From assembly GCF_003367315.1 (NCBI RefSeq), contig NZ_CP031415.1, forward strand, positions 2,974,001 through 3,038,000: a stretch of 64,000 nucleotides of DNA, written 5' to 3'. This stretch comes from Saccharospirillum mangrovi. GTDB taxonomy: Bacteria > Pseudomonadota > Gammaproteobacteria > Pseudomonadales > Natronospirillaceae. Positions 55,132 to 63,423 of the stretch are shown piece after piece. The notes under the pieces were generated by a model that made no database searches, was not told the origin of the DNA, and worked only from the letters and a program-made list of their open reading frames with translations. How positions within the stretch are numbered: position 1 is the first letter of the stretch; each line of letters begins with the position of its first letter. A program made the translations under genes and the position numbers.

Positions 55132-57537
55132 ATGCATCACCCCAACCGACTGCTGCACCTCGTCACCAGCCTGCTACTCAGCCTCGCGCTCACCGCCTGC
55201 AACCTCGAAACCTTTGAATTCGCCCAAACCGGCACCGCCCAGCTCGTCACCGGCGAAACCTACACCAACCCGGTGCCGGGCAGCTTTCGCGGCGTCGATT
55301 ACGCCAGCAGCAACCCCCAGGTCGCGCAGGTGGATGGCAGTGGGCGCGTCACCGCCGTTGGCCCCGGCCGGGCACGCATCAGTGCGCGGCTGGATGGGCA
55401 GTCGATTGCTTACTCGGTTGAAGTGGTGAACCGTCGGCTGCGGGTCAGCGCCTGGGTGGGGCCAACCGGAGCCGATTGGCAACTCTCAGACGGCACCGAA
55501 GGCACCTGGCTGCACACCACCAGCGACGCCAATTGCAACCCAGTTCAAACCGGAAACTGCGCCAATGCCGCCAGCCAGTTAATGCTCGGCACCGGGTCGG
55601 TATTGCCGAGCGCGGCACTGACGCTGAGCCAGCCGGGGTATTTTCGGGTGCAGTATGGCGAACATCAGGCGGCCGGGGCGTTGGCGGCGGATCGGTTTGC
55701 GGGGCGGTGGTTCCACTCGGTAGTGGCTTTTCGCGGGCGGCTTTGGGTGATTGGTGGGCTGGATAACGGTGGCCAATACCGAACCGACATCTGGTCGTCC
55801 ACCGACGGCACCACCTGGGTGCCCGAACAGTGGGACAACCAGTCGGAGCTGTTGCCCAGCGGCGATGCGTCAGTCGTTGGCGACGTCATCCGGGTGGTGC
55901 TGTTCAATAACGCCCTCTGGCTGATCGACACCCACACCGGGGCGCTCTGGTCGACGCTCGATAGCCCCGAGCACGCCCGCGGTTTTGTCTGGCAGGAGCA
56001 GGGGTCGATCGGTGCCGGGTTTGAGGGCCGCAGCGGTAGCCCGGTGGTTGTCTCGCACGACGGCGACGGCACCGAGCGGCTGTGGCTGATCGGTGGGTGG
56101 TCTACCGGGAACGACAATCGGAACGACGTCTGGACCTCGCCCAACGGCACCGATTGGGCGCGCCGGGAACCCAGCGCCAACGGCCAGGCCTTTACGGGTC
56201 GTTCTGGTCACCAGGCGGTGTTTTTCAAGAATCGGCTTTGGGTGATTGGTGGTCTCATTGGTCCTCAATACGTCAACGACATCTGGTCGTCCGCCGATGG
56301 CCGAGACTGGCGAGAGGAAACCAGCCAGGCTGAATTTTCGGGCCGAACCGGGCACCGCGTTGTGGTGTACAACGATGGCCGTGGCGAGCGGTTGTGGTTG
56401 GTGGGTGGGGACAATGACGACAATGAATTAAACGACGTCTGGTCCTCGTCCGATGGCATTCACTGGCGCCAAGAGGCGGTGGATGCCGCGTTTCCGATTC
56501 GCCGCGCCCACGCCCTGGCCGTCTTCAACCAGCAGCTTTGGGTGGTGGGTGGGAATGGCGGGTCTTACCTGAACGACGTCTGGTCCAGCCGCAACGGCCA
56601 GGACTGGCAACCCCACACCGCCGAAGCCGCCTTCAGCGGGCGCGATAGCCACCAGGCGATTGCCTTCGCCGACCGGCTTTGGGTGATCGGCGGTTTGGGC
56701 GGCAGTTATAACAACGACGTCTGGTCCTCCGCCGATGGCCTGCACTGGCAGCAACACCGCGTCCACGCCGATTTCTCGCCACGGCGTAACCATGGGGTGG
56801 TCGTGTTCAACCAGCGGCTGTGGCTGGTGGGTGGGAGCTACCGGGACGACGTCTGGTCCAGCGCCGATGGCGTGCAGTGGCAACGCGTGCTGGCCGAAGC
56901 GCCGTTCAGCCCACGCGCAGCGCACGCGTTAGTGGTGTTCGACCATCGCCTGTGGGTAATCGGCGGCTCAGTTCGGATAGACGGTCGGTATCAATGGGTG
57001 AATGACGTCTGGTCGTCCAGCAACGGCCGCGACTGGATCGAAGAAACCGCCCAGGCCGGCTTCTCCGCCCGCGTCGGTCACCAGGCGGTGGTCTTCAACG
57101 GCCAGCTTTGGGTGATCGGTGGCCGTGGCGCTGGTGGCGACAATGGCGTGGTGTGGTCCTCCCACGATGGCCGCCACTGGCAGTCGCGCCCCGATGCCAA
57201 CCTGACGGCCCGTTATGGGCACCAGGCCCTGGTCACCCAGGATGCCCAAGGCGAGCGGCTTTGGGTGCTGGGCGGATACAACAGCGAAGGCAAACCAGAC
57301 AACCAAGTCTGGACCACCCGCAACGGCACCCACTGGACCGCCGTTGACAGCCCCCAAAGCCAAGCCAACCGCTTCACCGCGCGCACCTACCACCAGGCCC
57401 TGAGCTTCCGCAACCAACTCTGGGTGATCGGTGGGACTGATGAGAGTGGCACGCCACTGCACGATGTCTGGCGTTCAGCCGAGGGTGCGAACTGGCAGAA
57501 GGGGGTGCAGGTGGAGGTTGAGTTTGAGGGGCCTTGA
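55132..57537 (+). CDS. Kelch-like repeat lipoprotein with BIG2 domain
   Basis: About 801 residues. The lipoprotein signal ends in lipobox LTAC (cysteine 22). A BIG2-type Ig-like domain follows (VDYASSNPQVAQVDGSGRV). From about 55680 to the end there are about twelve repeats of 44-60 residues, each with a strand LWVIGG and then NDVWSSxDGxxW, i.e. kelch-like blades, enough for two six-bladed propellers. I start at the ATG at 55132 (AGAGGA upstream); a longer frame from 55036 overlaps the previous gene. Base use is more G-rich (many GGG glycine codons) than in neighbours, hinting at acquisition or repeat expansion. Ligand and function unknown. Confidence 0.82.
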   Translation: MHHPNRLLHLVTSLLLSLALTACNLETFEFAQTGTAQLVTGETYTNPVPGSFRGVDYASSNPQVAQVDGSGRVTAVGPGRARISARLDGQSIAYSVEVVNRRLRVSAWVGPTGADWQLSDGTEGTWLHTTSDANCNPVQTGNCANAASQLMLGTGSVLPSAALTLSQPGYFRVQYGEHQAAGALAADRFAGRWFHSVVAFRGRLWVIGGLDNGGQYRTDIWSSTDGTTWVPEQWDNQSELLPSGDASVVGDVIRVVLFNNALWLIDTHTGALWSTLDSPEHARGFVWQEQGSIGAGFEGRSGSPVVVSHDGDGTERLWLIGGWSTGNDNRNDVWTSPNGTDWARREPSANGQAFTGRSGHQAVFFKNRLWVIGGLIGPQYVNDIWSSADGRDWREETSQAEFSGRTGHRVVVYNDGRGERLWLVGGDNDDNELNDVWSSSDGIHWRQEAVDAAFPIRRAHALAVFNQQLWVVGGNGGSYLNDVWSSRNGQDWQPHTAEAAFSGRDSHQAIAFADRLWVIGGLGGSYNNDVWSSADGLHWQQHRVHADFSPRRNHGVVVFNQRLWLVGGSYRDDVWSSADGVQWQRVLAEAPFSPRAAHALVVFDHRLWVIGGSVRIDGRYQWVNDVWSSSNGRDWIEETAQAGFSARVGHQAVVFNGQLWVIGGRGAGGDNGVVWSSHDGRHWQSRPDANLTARYGHQALVTQDAQGERLWVLGGYNSEGKPDNQVWTTRNGTHWTAVDSPQSQANRFTARTYHQALSFRNQLWVIGGTDESGTPLHDVWRSAEGANWQKGVQVEVEFEGP

Positions 57538-57683
57538 GGGTTGTGGGGGTTGGGTGCTTGGGTGGCTAGGTAATCGAATGCTTAAGTGACTAGGTGGCTA
57601 AGGCAAGCAACCAAGCAACCCCGAACACACCCTGGCAATCAAACATACCCCGTCATCCCCAGACAACATCAACAGGACTATAC

Positions 57684-58631
57684 TTGAACAAAATTCACCC
57701 ATGGAGCCCGCCCATCCAACGCCTGCCGCCGCTCAATTCATTGCGCAGTTTCGAAGCCGCCGCCCGCCTGGGCAGTTTTCAACGGGCGGCGCGGGAGCTG
57801 TTTGTTACGCCTTCGGCGGTAAGCCACCAGATCAAGTCGTTGGAGGCGTTTCTGGAAGTCGAGCTGTTTATCCGCCAGACACGCCGCATCGAATTAACCT
57901 CGGCCGGCAAGGACTATCTGCACACCATCCAGGGCGCACTCAACGAGATTGAAAAAGCCACCGCCAAACTGACCGCCACCCACAACAGCGGCGAGTTGCG
58001 ACTGGCGGTAGCACCGGCGTTTCTTTCCCGCTGGGTGTTGCCGCGCATCAGCCGCTTTTACGACCAGTACCCCAACATCGAGTTGGACATTGCCGCCTCG
58101 GTAGACCGCCTCGACTTCGCACACAGCGCCACCGATATGGCGGTCTATTACGGCGACGGCCATTGGGACGATGTGGCAAAACTGCATTTGAAAGACGTGG
58201 CGCTGGTGCCGGTGTGCTCGCCCGATTTACTGGCCGCGCACCCTATCCGGCAACCGGCCGATCTGGCTCAGTTCACGCTGTTGCATGTCATGGAACGCCC
58301 GGACGAATGGCCGGCCTGGTTTAGCGCCACCGGCGCTGAGTTTCGGGAAACCCGCAAGGCCCAGCATTTTTCCAGCGGCCTGTTAACGGCTCAGGCAGCG
58401 GCCCGAGGGCTGGGTGTGGCGCTGACCGACCTAAGCCTGGTCAGCGAGGAATTGCAAAGCGGCCAGTTGGTCATCGCCTGGCCGACCCAACTGGAACTGG
58501 GCAAGGCACTCTATCTGGTCTACCAGAAAGACCGACCGATGAGTTTTGCCATGCGCCAGTTCCGCGATTGGATTATGGCCGAGATGGCGGCCGACGCCGC
58601 CCTGCCCCCGGCCGAAACAGACGCCGATTAA
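57684..58631 (+). CDS. LysR-family transcriptional regulator
   Basis: A 315-residue LysR regulator of the GcvA type, with HTH LNSLRSFEAAARLGSFQRAARELFVTPSAVSHQIKSLE near the N-terminus (about residues 16-55) and an effector domain. The start is a TTG at 57684 with AGGA 7 bases before; a longer frame from 57594 runs through an odd G-rich region and is less likely. It is convergent with the GH43-like gene (its last bases overlap that gene's stop). It may control the carbohydrate locus to its right, but no operator was seen. Confidence 0.8.
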   Translation: MNKIHPWSPPIQRLPPLNSLRSFEAAARLGSFQRAARELFVTPSAVSHQIKSLEAFLEVELFIRQTRRIELTSAGKDYLHTIQGALNEIEKATAKLTATHNSGELRLAVAPAFLSRWVLPRISRFYDQYPNIELDIAASVDRLDFAHSATDMAVYYGDGHWDDVAKLHLKDVALVPVCSPDLLAAHPIRQPADLAQFTLLHVMERPDEWPAWFSATGAEFRETRKAQHFSSGLLTAQAAARGLGVALTDLSLVSEELQSGQLVIAWPTQLELGKALYLVYQKDRPMSFAMRQFRDWIMAEMAADAALPPAETDAD

Positions 58632-60037
58632 TCGACCGGCACAAACCGCACCGAGTCGGCCACGGTGCGGCCGAGGTCACTGGCGGCATCAATAGAGACG
58701 CGGTTATTGGCTAAGTCGTTGGCATCGAACCAATAGGTGCCGAGCGACTGCCAACTGTTGCCGTTGATGGTCTGGTTTTTCCAAACCTCGGTCACCTGCC
58801 CCTGGTGATAGACGCGATACAACACCGCATCCGGCCGGTTGCTGTGCGCAGCCCAACGCGCATACACCTGATACTCGCCGCTGGCGGGCAAGGTTGGTTG
58901 CCAGACCGCCCAGACGCCGATGTCGGTGCCGGCGTTTTCATCAACCAGATAATCCGAACCCCAATAACCGTGGCTGCCGGTGCTGCTCAGCCAACCGTTG
59001 CTGCTGCGCAGGAAACCGGCGCTGCCGTTATCAACAATGATTTCATTGCCCGACGTCGGCGGCGGGTCGCTTTCGTTGGCGTAGGCGATTTTCTGGCTCA
59101 GGCGTGGGCCGACTGAATAAAACATGTGCCACTGGCCGTTTTCGTAATGCAAAAACGGTTCGGCGGCTTTGTTGTATTCCGGACCGACACTGGCAGGGTC
59201 GTAAAACACGCCGCGGTGAATTTCCTGATCGAAGTTGGCGCCCACTTCGGTGTAATAAATGTTGTTGGCGCCGTGATAAATCACATAGTGCTTGCCGGCA
59301 TCCTGCCAGTAAAACGCGCCGGAAATGTTGCTCTGGCCATCCGGTCCCGGCGACACCAAAGCGCCATCACGCGGGGTGAAATGTTTGCCGTCGTTCGACG
59401 TTGCCAGTGCAATGCTGCGCGTGCCGTTGCGGTTGACCATCAACACCATGGTGTAGCGGTCGCCCCAGGTTGGAATGGTGTATTCGAATACACGCGCGTA
59501 GGAGGTTTCGGTAAAACCGCTGCCAAAGGCGGCGTTGAAATCGGCGGCGGTGACGGCCACGTTGTCGTTCGCGATGGTCCAGTTCAGGCCGTCGGTCGAC
59601 CAGGCCCAGCGCGTGGTGTTGTTCTCGCCGTGGAAGTAGAGGAAATACTTGTTGTATTGCTCCATCCAGATCACGTTCGGGCTGGAGACGTGCGACACCG
59701 TTGCGGTCTCAAACTGCCCTTGACCGGCATTATCAATCAACGGGTTACCGGCGTACTCGGTGTACGGCCCTTCGATGTTGTCGGCGTACACCAGTTTGAT
59801 GCCACCGGGTTGATTGTGCGGTGCGAAATACAGGTAGTAATTGCCCAACGGATTGGCGACGTGATCGGACACGCGCAGCAAGCTTGGGAAAATAATTTCG
59901 CCGGTTAGATCTTCCGCCAGGTCGGCCGGATCGACGACCACACTTTGATGATTCAGATTCGGCGGTGCCGCATACAGGCTGACCGCTGTCAGTGCGCCGA
60001 GCAGTGTTGCTAATAATTGCTTCGAAAATATTGTCAT
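58628..60037 (-). CDS. Exported GH43-like protein with golvesin/Xly C-terminal domain
   Basis: A 469-residue secreted protein with a signal peptide (to about residue 23, LYAAPP). Residues about 30-330 look like a five-bladed propeller of the GH43/GH117 kind (NYYLYFAPHNQPGGIKLVYADNIEGPYTEY, WMEQYNKYFLYFHGEN). Residues 335-469 (EIIVDNGSAGFLRSSNGW ... ARWAAHSNRPDAVLYRVYHQG ... VADSVRFVPVD) match the golvesin/xanthan-lyase-associated carbohydrate-binding domain. It probably binds or cleaves an extracellular polysaccharide; catalytic residues were not identified. A GAGGAAA ribosome site is present. A terminator separates it from the ABC operon, so it has its own promoter. Confidence 0.75.
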   Translation of the reverse strand: MTIFSKQLLATLLGALTAVSLYAAPPNLNHQSVVVDPADLAEDLTGEIIFPSLLRVSDHVANPLGNYYLYFAPHNQPGGIKLVYADNIEGPYTEYAGNPLIDNAGQGQFETATVSHVSSPNVIWMEQYNKYFLYFHGENNTTRWAWSTDGLNWTIANDNVAVTAADFNAAFGSGFTETSYARVFEYTIPTWGDRYTMVLMVNRNGTRSIALATSNDGKHFTPRDGALVSPGPDGQSNISGAFYWQDAGKHYVIYHGANNIYYTEVGANFDQEIHRGVFYDPASVGPEYNKAAEPFLHYENGQWHMFYSVGPRLSQKIAYANESDPPPTSGNEIIVDNGSAGFLRSSNGWLSSTGSHGYWGSDYLVDENAGTDIGVWAVWQPTLPASGEYQVYARWAAHSNRPDAVLYRVYHQGQVTEVWKNQTINGNSWQSLGTYWFDANDLANNRVSIDAASDLGRTVADSVRFVPVD

Positions 60038-60113
60038 TTTTGTTTCCTCGAAGTGTTGTTGAGAAATGCGTTGGAATTAAAAAAACGAGTCCGCTGCCTC
60101 CTTTTTCAAGATG

Positions 60114-60142
60114 AAAAAAAGCGGCGACCCGAAAGCCGCCGC
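60114..60142 (-). terminator. Intrinsic terminator of the sugar ABC operon
   Basis: GCGGCG / CGCCGC stem with an AAAAAAA tract on the low-coordinate side (T run on the minus strand), 13 bases past the stop of the FAD oxidoreductase gene. Confidence 0.8.
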
Positions 60143-60154
60143 AACCCCCTTTAT

Positions 60155-61558
60155 TCAGAGTTTCAGTTTCGCGCCCTGATCTTGCAGCGCTTGCTGCACC
60201 GCTTTCGGGTCGAGTTCCGCGACACTGGTTTTTGCCGCCGCCGCCAACGCCGCCGCGGCACCGGCCGCCTGGCCGATGGACATGGCAATGGGCGTTACCC
60301 GAATGGCTGAAAACGCATTGTGATCGGCGCTGATGCAGCGACCGGCCACCACCAGATTGCTGACTTGCGGCGCGTACAAACTGCGCAACGGAATGAAGTA
60401 GGTGTGATGCGGCGACAGGTGAATGGATTCGGTGGCTTCTTTATCCGGCGAATGCACGTCGATCGGATAAGCGCCCTGAACCACGGTGTCGTCGAACTTC
60501 ACCTGATTCATCACATCATCGCCGGTCAGGGTGTAAGCGCCCTTGATGCGACGCGAATCGCGCACGCCGACGTGATACGGCGTCGATAACAGCACGCTGT
60601 TTTCAAAACCAATCGCTTCGTCTTTTAAGAAGCGATACAGCTGATAACACTGACGCCGACCTTCAATTTCCGCCCGCGTTACGTCCCACGGATTGGTGGC
60701 ATCGAAACCCTGCAAGCGGGACGAATTCACCACCACGGTGCCGCGTTCATGCGTTTCAAAAAACAGAATGTATTCACGCGGAATGGTGACGTTGTTGCGG
60801 CGGCGATAGTCCATCCATTGCTTGCCGAACGCCTTCAGGCTGAGACGCTCGGAAGACACCACCCGGCGCACGCCTTCTTCCGGGCCGAGGTCGAATTCGT
60901 AATTGTCCGGGTGTGCCTGCACATCGGCTTTGATGCGTTCGATATCGACGTTGCCGATTTTCACGTTCATCGTCATCGGCTGGGTGGCGTGGTCGCCTTC
61001 GCGGCCCATTTCAAACGGAATGCCAGCGCGTGTTGCCAGGTCACCATCGCCGGTGGCGTCGATAAAATGATCGGCCGTTACTTCCGACAAACCGGCTTTG
61101 TTGCACACCACCAGATGCTTAACGCGGTCGCCTTCCACCGCCACATCCGCCAGCATGGTGTGGTACAGAATATCGGCGCCGGCTTCGACCACCATTTCTT
61201 CCAAAACGCGTTTCAACGCTTCGGCATCGAAGGGTGTGACGGTTGAACAATAGGTCACCGAATCGACCACGTGGCCGGGCGATGCGCCGAGCGCTTTCAG
61301 GCGTTCAACCATTTCGTCAGCCAGGCCCCAGACGACCTGTTCGCCAGCCGGGTTGTGGAAGGTCATCATCGGGCTGACGCCCATCATGGTCAGGGTGCCG
61401 CCGAGAAAACCGCCGCGTTCAATCAATAAAGTTTTCACGCCCAGACGCGCGGCCATGGTGGCGGCCATCGCGCCGGACGGGCCGCCACCCATCACCACCA
61501 GTTGGTAGTGCGGTGCCGGTTGCGTGGCGACGGTGGTGGTTTTGGTTGTTTGAGACAT
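60155..61558 (-). CDS. FAD-dependent oxidoreductase, carbohydrate-locus type
   Basis: A 467-residue flavoprotein of the FAD_oxidored family. It has the dinucleotide motif GGGPSGAMAATMAARLG at about residues 25-41, LLIERGGFLGGTLTMMG after it, DATGDGDLATRAGIPFE in the middle and VAGRCISADHNAF towards the end. There is no signal peptide, so it is cytoplasmic. It is the last gene of the operon with two sugar permeases, 2 bases after the second. Members often accompany polysaccharide lyase loci and may oxidise a sugar or inositol-like substrate; the substrate is unknown here. Confidence 0.85.
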   Translation of the reverse strand: MSQTTKTTTVATQPAPHYQLVVMGGGPSGAMAATMAARLGVKTLLIERGGFLGGTLTMMGVSPMMTFHNPAGEQVVWGLADEMVERLKALGASPGHVVDSVTYCSTVTPFDAEALKRVLEEMVVEAGADILYHTMLADVAVEGDRVKHLVVCNKAGLSEVTADHFIDATGDGDLATRAGIPFEMGREGDHATQPMTMNVKIGNVDIERIKADVQAHPDNYEFDLGPEEGVRRVVSSERLSLKAFGKQWMDYRRRNNVTIPREYILFFETHERGTVVVNSSRLQGFDATNPWDVTRAEIEGRRQCYQLYRFLKDEAIGFENSVLLSTPYHVGVRDSRRIKGAYTLTGDDVMNQVKFDDTVVQGAYPIDVHSPDKEATESIHLSPHHTYFIPLRSLYAPQVSNLVVAGRCISADHNAFSAIRVTPIAMSIGQAAGAAAALAAAAKTSVAELDPKAVQQALQDQGAKLKL

Positions 61559-61560
61559 GC

Positions 61561-62451
61561 TTACCCCTTAACGCCCGACATCGCGAAACTTTCGACGATT
61601 TGTCGCTGGGCGATGATGTACACCAACAAGACCGGAATCACCGACAGCGAGGTCGCCGCCAGTTGCAGATGCCACAGCGGTAAACCGTAGGCATCGGAAA
61701 AATTGGTCAGTGCCAGTGGTACGGTGAATTTGTCCAGATCACTGAGGAACACCAACGGTTCCAGCAGCAGATTCCAGGAATGCAGGAAGGAAATGATGGC
61801 GACGGCCGCCAATGCCGGTTTCGACAACGGCAGCGCAATGCGCCAGAAAATGCCGAAGCGACTGAGGCCATCGAGCTTGGCCGCTTCTTCCAGCTCCACC
61901 GGCAAAGCCGCGAAGAACTGGCGCATTAAAAAGGTGGCGATGATGCCTTGCGAACCGAAAACCGGCAGCAAAATCAACGGCCAATGGGTGTTCACCAAAC
62001 CCAGATGCTTCATCCAATAGAAGTTGGGAATGATGGTGACTTCCTCGGGCATCATCAGCCCCATCAACAGGAAGATGAACAGGAAATTGCTGCCGCGAAA
62101 TTTCAGGCGCGCGAAGGCGTAACCGGCCAGCGACGACACCGCCAGAATTAAAATCGTCACCGCCGCTGCTATGTACAGCGAGTTGAAATACTGCTGCGCA
62201 AACGGCTGGTAACTGAAAATCTCGACGTAGTTTTCCCAAGCTGGATGTTTCGGAATCAGGGTCGGCGGGAAGGCGGTGATTTCGCTTTGTGTTTTCAGCG
62301 ATCCGGACACCATCCAGATAAACGGAAACACGAACGGAATGCTCAGCCCGAGCAACGCCAGATACCAACAGATTTTTTTCAGCGACAGCCGAATAATCCG
62401 GCCGCGCTGGCTCAGTTCGAAGTGGCGGTTTTGAGTCAGAGTCATCGACAT
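61561..62451 (-). CDS. Carbohydrate ABC transporter permease (MalG type)
   Basis: Inner-membrane permease of about 296 residues with six hydrophobic helices and the EAA loop ELEEAAKLDGLSRFGIFWRIALPLSKPAL, which contacts the ATPase. I use the ATG at 62451, which overlaps the stop of the first permease as ATGA; an upstream in-frame start at 62478 would lie inside that gene. It forms the second half of the membrane pore. The ATPase gene is not in the window. Confidence 0.92.
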   Translation of the reverse strand: MSMTLTQNRHFELSQRGRIIRLSLKKICWYLALLGLSIPFVFPFIWMVSGSLKTQSEITAFPPTLIPKHPAWENYVEIFSYQPFAQQYFNSLYIAAAVTILILAVSSLAGYAFARLKFRGSNFLFIFLLMGLMMPEEVTIIPNFYWMKHLGLVNTHWPLILLPVFGSQGIIATFLMRQFFAALPVELEEAAKLDGLSRFGIFWRIALPLSKPALAAVAIISFLHSWNLLLEPLVFLSDLDKFTVPLALTNFSDAYGLPLWHLQLAATSLSVIPVLLVYIIAQRQIVESFAMSGVKG

Positions 62452-63365
62452 CAGTGGCTCTCCTTCTTCATAAACCACTGCGCCAACGTCAGCCCCAGTG
62501 TGACAATAAACAGCACCACGGCGAGCGCACTGGCGTAACCCACCTCGAAGAACTCGAAGGCGCGTTCGTAGATGTAATAGGCCAAAACGAGGGTGGCGTT
62601 TTCCGGCCCGCCGCCGGTCATCAGATAGATGTGATCGAACACTTTCAGTGACCCGACCACGGTAACGATGCTGATCACCAAGGTGGTGGGTGCCAGCAAC
62701 GGCCAGGTGACGTGACGGAAAATATGCCAGCGACCGGCGCCATCGAGCGTGGCCGCTTCGGCGTAATCGCGGGGAATGGTTTGCAGCGCGGCGAGATACA
62801 AAATCATATTCAGGCCGACGTTTTTCAGCACCCGGGTGACGATGACGCTGACCATCGCCCAGTCCGGTTGACGCAACCAGTTGGGGCCGTCGATGCCGAC
62901 CAACGCCAGCATTTGGTTAATGCCGCCGGATTCTTTTTGCAGCAAAAACGTCCAGACAATGGCCCAGGCCGCACCGGCGGTAACGACCGGCGCAAAAAAC
63001 ATCGTGCGGAAAATAATAACGCCGTGAAAGGCGCGGTTCAGCGCCAGCGCCAGCATTAAGGCGAGTGCCACGTTCAGCGGCACCAGGCCGCCAGCGAACA
63101 CTAATGAGTTGCGCAACACTTCCCAGAATTCAGGATTTTCAAACAAGATATCGCGGTAATTTTCCAAGCCAACGAAGCTGGACTGCTGCGACAAAATGTT
63201 CCACTCGGTCAGCGAATAGCCAAAGATGGCGATCAGCGGGCCGACAAAAAACAGACAGAAACCGGTCAGCAACGGGCCGACAAATAACCAGCCCGACAGG
63301 CTTTCGTAAAAGCGCGCAGAGCGGTACGACGGTTTCGATGCAGAGACTTGAGTTGCCGAAGACAT
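62451..63365 (-). CDS. Carbohydrate ABC transporter permease (MalF/UgpA type)
   Basis: A 304-residue inner-membrane permease with six helices and the EAA loop YAEAATLDGAGRWHIFRHVTWPLLAPT. It is the usual first permease of CUT1-family sugar importers, 57 bases after the binding-protein gene and overlapping the second permease by 1-3 bases. The imported sugar is unknown; context with a golvesin-domain protein suggests oligosaccharides from a polysaccharide. Confidence 0.92.
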   Translation of the reverse strand: MSSATQVSASKPSYRSARFYESLSGWLFVGPLLTGFCLFFVGPLIAIFGYSLTEWNILSQQSSFVGLENYRDILFENPEFWEVLRNSLVFAGGLVPLNVALALMLALALNRAFHGVIIFRTMFFAPVVTAGAAWAIVWTFLLQKESGGINQMLALVGIDGPNWLRQPDWAMVSVIVTRVLKNVGLNMILYLAALQTIPRDYAEAATLDGAGRWHIFRHVTWPLLAPTTLVISIVTVVGSLKVFDHIYLMTGGGPENATLVLAYYIYERAFEFFEVGYASALAVVLFIVTLGLTLAQWFMKKESH

Positions 63366-63423
63366 AGTTCTTTCCAGGCAAAAATCAGCACAGGGCGTCG
63401 GCCGGAACCGACGCCCGCGTCAA

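Noticed and set aside
55680-57500. Regular repeats resembling a CRISPR or satellite array
   Set aside because: They are in-frame, diverged protein repeats with 44-60 codon spacing, not identical DNA repeats with spacers.
57540-57683. G-rich, partly repetitive stretch (GGTGGCTAGG and AAGCAACC motifs) between the kelch-like and LysR genes
   Set aside because: Arms match only loosely as an inverted repeat; may be a weak terminator or decayed sequence, not enough to call. A CGTCATCCCC at about 57650 recalls the REP tail but lacks a hairpin.
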